Source: Collinsella sp. (GTDB taxonomy: Bacteria; Actinomycetota; Coriobacteriia; Coriobacteriales; Coriobacteriaceae). From it: a DNA stretch of 64,000 nt. Of the stretch, positions 60,566 through 64,000 are shown in pieces. The notes beneath the pieces were generated by a model, which ran no database searches, was not told the origin of the DNA, and was given only the letters and a program-made list of their open reading frames with translations. Location: assembly GCA_019425015.1 (NCBI GenBank), contig JAHYYJ010000001.1, forward strand, positions 171,818 to 235,817, read 5' to 3'. Position numbers and translations under genes: made by a program. How positions within the stretch are numbered: the stretch's first letter is position 1; each line of letters opens with the position of its first letter.

Positions 60566-61006
60566 CTAGAGCAGGCCCATGCTGGTCAGGATCGTGTAGC
60601 CCATAAAGATGACAAACGCGATGAGGGCAAGGACAATGATGTTTTTTTGAGCCGGCGCCATGCCAGGGATCTCGTTCTCGCCCGTAGGCTCCTTGGAGGT
60701 AACCATGCGCTGGGCAAAGGTCATCTCGTCACGGCTCGGCTTGGGCTCGACGGACTTGGAACGAGCGACCTTTTTAGGCTGCGGTTTAGGTGCGGTGGGC
60801 GCGGGCTTCGCGGCGGCGGGCTTGGGCTCGGGGGCGACGTTCGCGGCGGCCTCCTCGGCCTTCGCACGCTCGGCACGCAGGGCGGCCAGCTCCTCACGCT
60901 CGCGGCGTGCCTCTTCCTGGGCCTCGCGACGAGCTTTCTCGGCGCGGAGCTCTTCCAACTCGGCGCGTTCCTCGGCAGACAGTGGTTGGGACTCAAGCTT
61001 GGCCAT
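60566..61006 (-). CDS. Tail-anchored coiled-coil protein, 146 aa
   Basis: No family recognised. Residues 5-50 are a charged coiled coil (AERAELEELRAEKARREAQE). Residues 52-85 are Ala/Pro/Lys-rich and disordered, and residues 122-143 are a single C-terminal membrane helix (NIIVLALIAFVIFMGYTILT). The start is the ATG at 61006 with AAAGGGC; an upstream in-frame ATG at 61042 is inside the tRNA terminator region. The next gene in the same direction is pncB, 84 bases further on. Confidence 0.6.
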   Translation of the reverse strand: MAKLESQPLSAEERAELEELRAEKARREAQEEARREREELAALRAERAKAEEAAANVAPEPKPAAAKPAPTAPKPQPKKVARSKSVEPKPSRDEMTFAQRMVTSKEPTGENEIPGMAPAQKNIIVLALIAFVIFMGYTILTSMGLL

Positions 61007-61023
61007 GGTACAGCCCTTTCTTT

Positions 61024-61058
61024 TAAAAAAAGCCGCCGACACAATGTCAGCGGCTTAT
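61024..61058 (-). terminator. Terminator after tRNA-Ala
   Basis: AGCCGC-CGACA / TGTCA-GCGGCT hairpin (one mismatch, loop CAA), with a T7 run on the minus strand, 13 bases after the tRNA 3' end. Confidence 0.85.
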
Positions 61059-61070
61059 CAAATCCAAGGG

Positions 61071-61143
61071 TGGAGACGAAGGGAGTCGAACCCTCGGCCT
61101 CTGCCATGCGACGGCAGCGCTCTCCCAACTGAGCTACGTCCCC
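61071..61143 (-). tRNA. tRNA-Ala (CGC)
   Basis: A 73-nt cloverleaf. Acceptor GGGGACG / CGTCTCC contains the G3:U70 pair that identifies alanine tRNA, discriminator A. Anticodon stem CTGCC / GGCAG with loop GTCGCAT gives CGC. CCA is not encoded. Confidence 0.93.
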
Positions 61144-61294
61144 AGGACAAGTTGATATTTTACCTACGGCTCGCCAACTGTCAACGCCCAATACCCAGTC
61201 TTTTTGGGACGCGGCTATTTTGACAACTTTTCGAGCAGGCGATCCTCTCGATGATTTTTTAATCCCCGTCCCAGAAAAATCATCGGCGAGCGCA

Positions 61295-62233
61295 CTACTT
61301 TGCGCTGGTGAGGACGCCGGTGGTGTCGAACGCCGGGGTGAAGCTCTCGTCTACCGCTCCGCCTTCTTGCCAAAACATCGTCGTAAAGCCCAGGTCGTCG
61401 GCATGGTCGAGCACCTGCTCGTACTCCTCGCGCGTCACGGCGCGCGCCAGGTCGCCGCCTTGTTCGCGCATGAGGGCATTGGGCGTGTACTGGTTCATGA
61501 CCGAGATCGGCACGTCGCCCACCGTCTGCCACACCAGGTCCAACACGCGGCACGAATCGTCCGCATGCCCCGGCAGCACCAGATGACGCACGATTATGCC
61601 GCGCTTCATGAGCCCGTCCCCGTCTACCAGCTCTCCCCCGCGGCACTCAATTTCGCGCGCCATCTGGGCCAGACCCGACACAGCCACGCGCGGGTAGTCC
61701 TTAATATGAGAGAGTGACTGCGCAAGCGCCGCATTGGCATACTTAAAGTCGGTAAGCCACACGTCGACCAAATCGCCGAGCGCCGCCACGGCACTCGCAC
61801 GCTCATAACCGCTCGTGTTATAGACGATTGGAATGACCAGTCCGCGCTCCCGAGCTGCGGCAATCGCGGCCGGCAGCAGGTGAGCATAATGCGTCGCCGT
61901 CACCAGATTGATGTTATTGGCACCTTGGTCCTGCAGCTCCAGCATAATCTCGACCAGGCGCTCGGGCGAAATCTCAAGCCCAAAATTGCCCGTCGAGATC
62001 TCGTGGTTCTGGCAATAGATACATTTGAGCGAGCAGCCGCTAAAGAAGATCGTGCCCGAACCGGCCTCGCCCGAGATAGGCGGCTCCTCCCACATATGAA
62101 GCGCCGCGCGGGCCACCTTGAGCGTGTCATCGGCACCGCATACGCCGTGCGCACCCTCGTCGCGCACCGCACCGCAACGGCGCGGACACAAATGGCAGGC
62201 GGGCGAAAAAAGTTCGGTCAACGGCGTCGGCAT
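61295..62233 (-). CDS. Radical SAM protein, PflA-like
   Basis: A 312-residue radical SAM enzyme of the pyruvate formate-lyase-activating-enzyme-like group. The cluster-binding CxxxCxxC is in FFSGCSLKCIYCQNHEISTG. A second Cys set near the N-terminus (ACHLCPRRCGAVRDEG and GVCGADDTL) suggests an extra metal centre. VDVWLTDFKYANAALAQSLS and IVRHLVLPGHADDSCRVLD are characteristic of this subfamily (also annotated as AmmeMemoRadiSam-type activating protein). Its target is not adjacent. The start is the ATG at 62233 with GGAG 9 bases upstream. Confidence 0.78.
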   Translation of the reverse strand: MPTPLTELFSPACHLCPRRCGAVRDEGAHGVCGADDTLKVARAALHMWEEPPISGEAGSGTIFFSGCSLKCIYCQNHEISTGNFGLEISPERLVEIMLELQDQGANNINLVTATHYAHLLPAAIAAARERGLVIPIVYNTSGYERASAVAALGDLVDVWLTDFKYANAALAQSLSHIKDYPRVAVSGLAQMAREIECRGGELVDGDGLMKRGIIVRHLVLPGHADDSCRVLDLVWQTVGDVPISVMNQYTPNALMREQGGDLARAVTREEYEQVLDHADDLGFTTMFWQEGGAVDESFTPAFDTTGVLTSAK

Positions 62234-62757
62234 AAAAACATGCTCCAAAACAACGATTCAGCAGCTCAAACGTAAAGGGACCAACCGCACAGACGGCTCG
62301 AGCCCAAGGCGCCGTAATCGTCCGACACGATTTTTGTAATGTCAAGACTGGAATCGATAAAGTGCCGCTTTATGATGTAGGTATTCCGCCCCCCGCGGAG
62401 CAACTGGGTGAACCGTCGCGTTTATTTAGGGAGCCCACACAGTCGTACCTAGTACAGGTATCCTTCGTTGTTAAGGACGCTGGAACAGTCGATGAGGGCA
62501 CCCACCTGTTTTAGGTGGGTTCATTTTCGTAACGTGGGGGGTGGTTTTTATTTGCCGAAAACCACCATTACAGCCCATATGGATCCCCGCCGGTATCCCG
62601 ACAATCCATCGACAACATCCCAATATCTGGTAAGCGCGTGATTATCGCTGCGTGCAATTCCATGCACCCCCCTTGGTCGAGTATCATGGTTCGGCTATGC
62701 CCTTTGCGCTTAGCAACCTTTGACCTTTTCCTTCGACGCTTGGCGGTTTTTAGATTC
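62234..62757. other. Gene-free stretch with a structured RNA candidate
   Basis: About 520 bases without a coding gene. The middle holds the 6S-like RNA candidate (62383-62535), listed separately. 62540-62757 precedes the phosphoglycosyltransferase start and has only a weak SD-like GGCGG. Confidence 0.45.
62383..62535 (+). ncRNA. ssrS: Structured small RNA, possible 6S RNA
   Basis: A TATGAT at 62371 fits a -10, putting the transcript start near 62383. The end is a clear terminator (ACCCACCT, loop GTTTT, AGGTGGGT at 62500-62520, then TCATTTT). Inside, TGGGTG (62405) can pair with CACCCA (62499), closing a long irregular hairpin with a central region, the 6S layout. The length of about 150 nt fits. 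I have no alignment to prove 6S identity, so the symbol is tentative. Confidence 0.45.
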
Positions 62758-63957
62758 ATGGCTTCATCCCCGAGCTACATACCGTATCTATGCGTGGCAG
62801 CGGCGGCCTTTATCACGACCTTCCTCACGGTGCCCCTGGTCAAGCGCTTGGCAATTAAGCTCGACGCCGTCGACTATCCTTCTAAGCGCCGCATCAACAC
62901 CAAGCCCATCCCGCGTTTGGGCGGAACGGCGGTGTTTTTGGGCCTGGTCGTTGCCTGTATTGTGCAAATCCTAGGCACCTGGTACCTGGGTTGGCCGCCC
63001 GTTTTGGTGCCCCACCCCCGTCTGCACATCAGCTACCCCATACTTGCGCTTTCTTTTACCGTCATCTTTGCGACCGGCGCTATCGACGACGTCTTCCAGC
63101 TCAAGCCCAAGCAAAAGCTGGCCGGACAGGTCCTCGCCGCGCTTATCGCCTGTATCGGCGGCCTGCGGATCGGCGTCATCGTCAACCCGTTTGCCCCCGG
63201 CGAAATCATGCTCGGATGGCTCGCCTACCCCATCACCGTGATCTATCTGGTGGCATTCACCAACATCATTAACCTCATCGACGGCCTCGACGGCTTAGCC
63301 ACGGGCATCTGCGGCATCGCGTCGTTCACCATGTTTTCGATGGCCGTTCTCTCGGGCCGCATCGACGCCGCCGCGCTCTCCATTGCGCTCTTTGGCGCCT
63401 GTCTGGCCTTTTTGCGCTACAACTTCAACCCCGCAAGCATCTTCTTGGGCGACTCGGGGTCGCTGCTTCTGGGCTTTGCGCTGGGCTCCATCTCGCTACT
63501 CAACGTGAGCCGCACCGCCGCGCTCACCTCACTTATCATCCCGCTCATCGTTGCCGGCGTGCCCATCATCGACACGTTTAGCGCCATCGTGCGCCGCAAG
63601 CGCGCCCACATTAGCATCGGGCAGGCCGACAAGGGCCACATCCACCACCGCCTGATCCAAGAGGGCTACAACCAAAAGCAGGCAGTGCTGCTCATCTATG
63701 CCTGGTGCATCATGCTTTCGGCCGGCGCCGCCGCGATTAACCAGGTCGAGGTGCCCATGCGCGTGCTCATCTTTACCGTACTCGCCATTGGCTCGGCGGC
63801 CTTTGCCAAGCACCTGCACCTGTTTGAGCCCGTGCTGCGCCACCATTACAACAAGCGCACACACGAGGACGAGCTCGTCACCCCCGACGATCCCGCCTTT
63901 AAGCAGGAGGAGCAGGCGGCAGAAGAACGCAGGGAGGAGCGCCACCACAGGCGCTAG
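62758..63957 (+). CDS. WecA/TagO-type undecaprenyl-phosphate sugar-1-phosphate transferase
   Basis: A 399-residue GT4/MraY-superfamily membrane enzyme with about ten helices. It starts surface-glycan synthesis by moving a sugar-1-phosphate (typically GlcNAc-1-P) onto undecaprenyl phosphate. Family motifs seen are SKRRINTKPIPRLGGTAVFL, FATGAIDDVFQLKPKQKLAG (first DD), NIINLIDGLDGLATGICGIA (IDGLDGL), NPASIFLGDSGSLLLGFALG and KGHIHHRLIQEGYNQKQAVL (the HIHHRL motif of the WecA/TagO group). The start is the ATG at 62758 with a weak SD. The last 40 residues are acidic and cytosolic. It could prime the glycan made by the clusters upstream. Confidence 0.9.
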   Translation: MASSPSYIPYLCVAAAAFITTFLTVPLVKRLAIKLDAVDYPSKRRINTKPIPRLGGTAVFLGLVVACIVQILGTWYLGWPPVLVPHPRLHISYPILALSFTVIFATGAIDDVFQLKPKQKLAGQVLAALIACIGGLRIGVIVNPFAPGEIMLGWLAYPITVIYLVAFTNIINLIDGLDGLATGICGIASFTMFSMAVLSGRIDAAALSIALFGACLAFLRYNFNPASIFLGDSGSLLLGFALGSISLLNVSRTAALTSLIIPLIVAGVPIIDTFSAIVRRKRAHISIGQADKGHIHHRLIQEGYNQKQAVLLIYAWCIMLSAGAAAINQVEVPMRVLIFTVLAIGSAAFAKHLHLFEPVLRHHYNKRTHEDELVTPDDPAFKQEEQAAEERREERHHRR

Positions 63958-64000
63958 GGTAAGCTGCCGAGGATGCGCCCAGGCGCCGCCGGCCAAACGC
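63958..64000. other. End of window
   Basis: 43 bases after the phosphoglycosyltransferase stop; nothing recognisable. Confidence 0.4.

Noticed and set aside
58979..61132. 717-codon plus-strand frame opposite pncB and its neighbours
   Set aside because: It spans several real minus-strand genes and a tRNA, with no family resemblance.
62568..62759. Small minus-strand frame upstream of the phosphoglycosyltransferase
   Set aside because: 63 codons rich in Lys/Arg with no SD or family; overlaps the likely leader of the real gene.

Overview
The window looks like chromosomal DNA of a gut Coriobacteriia, most likely Collinsella or a close relative. The reasons are the high-GC housekeeping backbone, the gene content (Suf operon, CarD, a Rho with a very long N-terminal extension, a GGGtGRT protein next to a NifU-like scaffold) and the many GT2 glycosyltransferases. 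The assignment is inferred from family knowledge, not from a search.

Layout. 1-18,000 is clearly AT-richer than the rest and mostly read leftward. It holds a truncated amidase, a compact five-function sugar module (WecE-like aminotransferase, two small DMT/SMR-type membrane proteins, ATP-grasp ligase, SDR epimerase, ArnC/GtrB-like glycosyltransferase) and a 940-residue FnIII-repeat cell-wall hydrolase. From 9,500 to 18,000 it becomes a graveyard: a decayed IS30 transposase, a frameshifted HicB-like gene, two halves of a broken ATPase in opposite orientations, a DUF4869-like pseudogene, copies of a glycosyltransferase 3' end, a fragment of the hydrolase catalytic domain, and a few intact genes (DUF2971, Abi-type HEPN protein, unknowns). 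18,014-26,200 is a high-GC surface-glycan cluster of six GT2-type genes. 26,221-30,854 has an AAA-ATPase-like/PD-(D/E)XK protein, an LPxTG-like surface protein and a HEPN/nucleotidyltransferase pair.

30,863-36,764 is an Rrf2 regulator divergent from sufC-sufB-sufD-sufS-sufU, with two equally spaced 31-bp inverted repeats between them. Next come a RAYT-type transposase, the NifU-like/GGGtGRT pair, a flavoprotein, a truncated DinD gene abutting a duplicated tRNA-Lys region, and tRNA-His. From 43,400 to the end lie ordinary metabolic and information genes: a class I aminotransferase, ROK kinase, VanZ-like protein, rho, argS, carD, HD-domain protein, proA, a proline iminopeptidase-like hydrolase, proB, a nicotinate phosphoribosyltransferase, tRNA-Ala, a radical SAM enzyme, a probable 6S-like RNA and a WecA/TagO-type phosphoglycosyltransferase.

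How parts fit. The left sugar module, the GT2 cluster and the WecA/TagO-like enzyme together suggest synthesis, lipid-linked assembly and decoration of a cell-surface polysaccharide. The Suf operon and the NifU-like/GGGtGRT pair put two Fe-S related units within 10 kb. The most promising undescribed items are the Arn-like sugar module containing an ATP-grasp enzyme, the pair of fold-back elements at 50,904-51,258, the tandem Rrf2 operators and the GGGtGRT pair.
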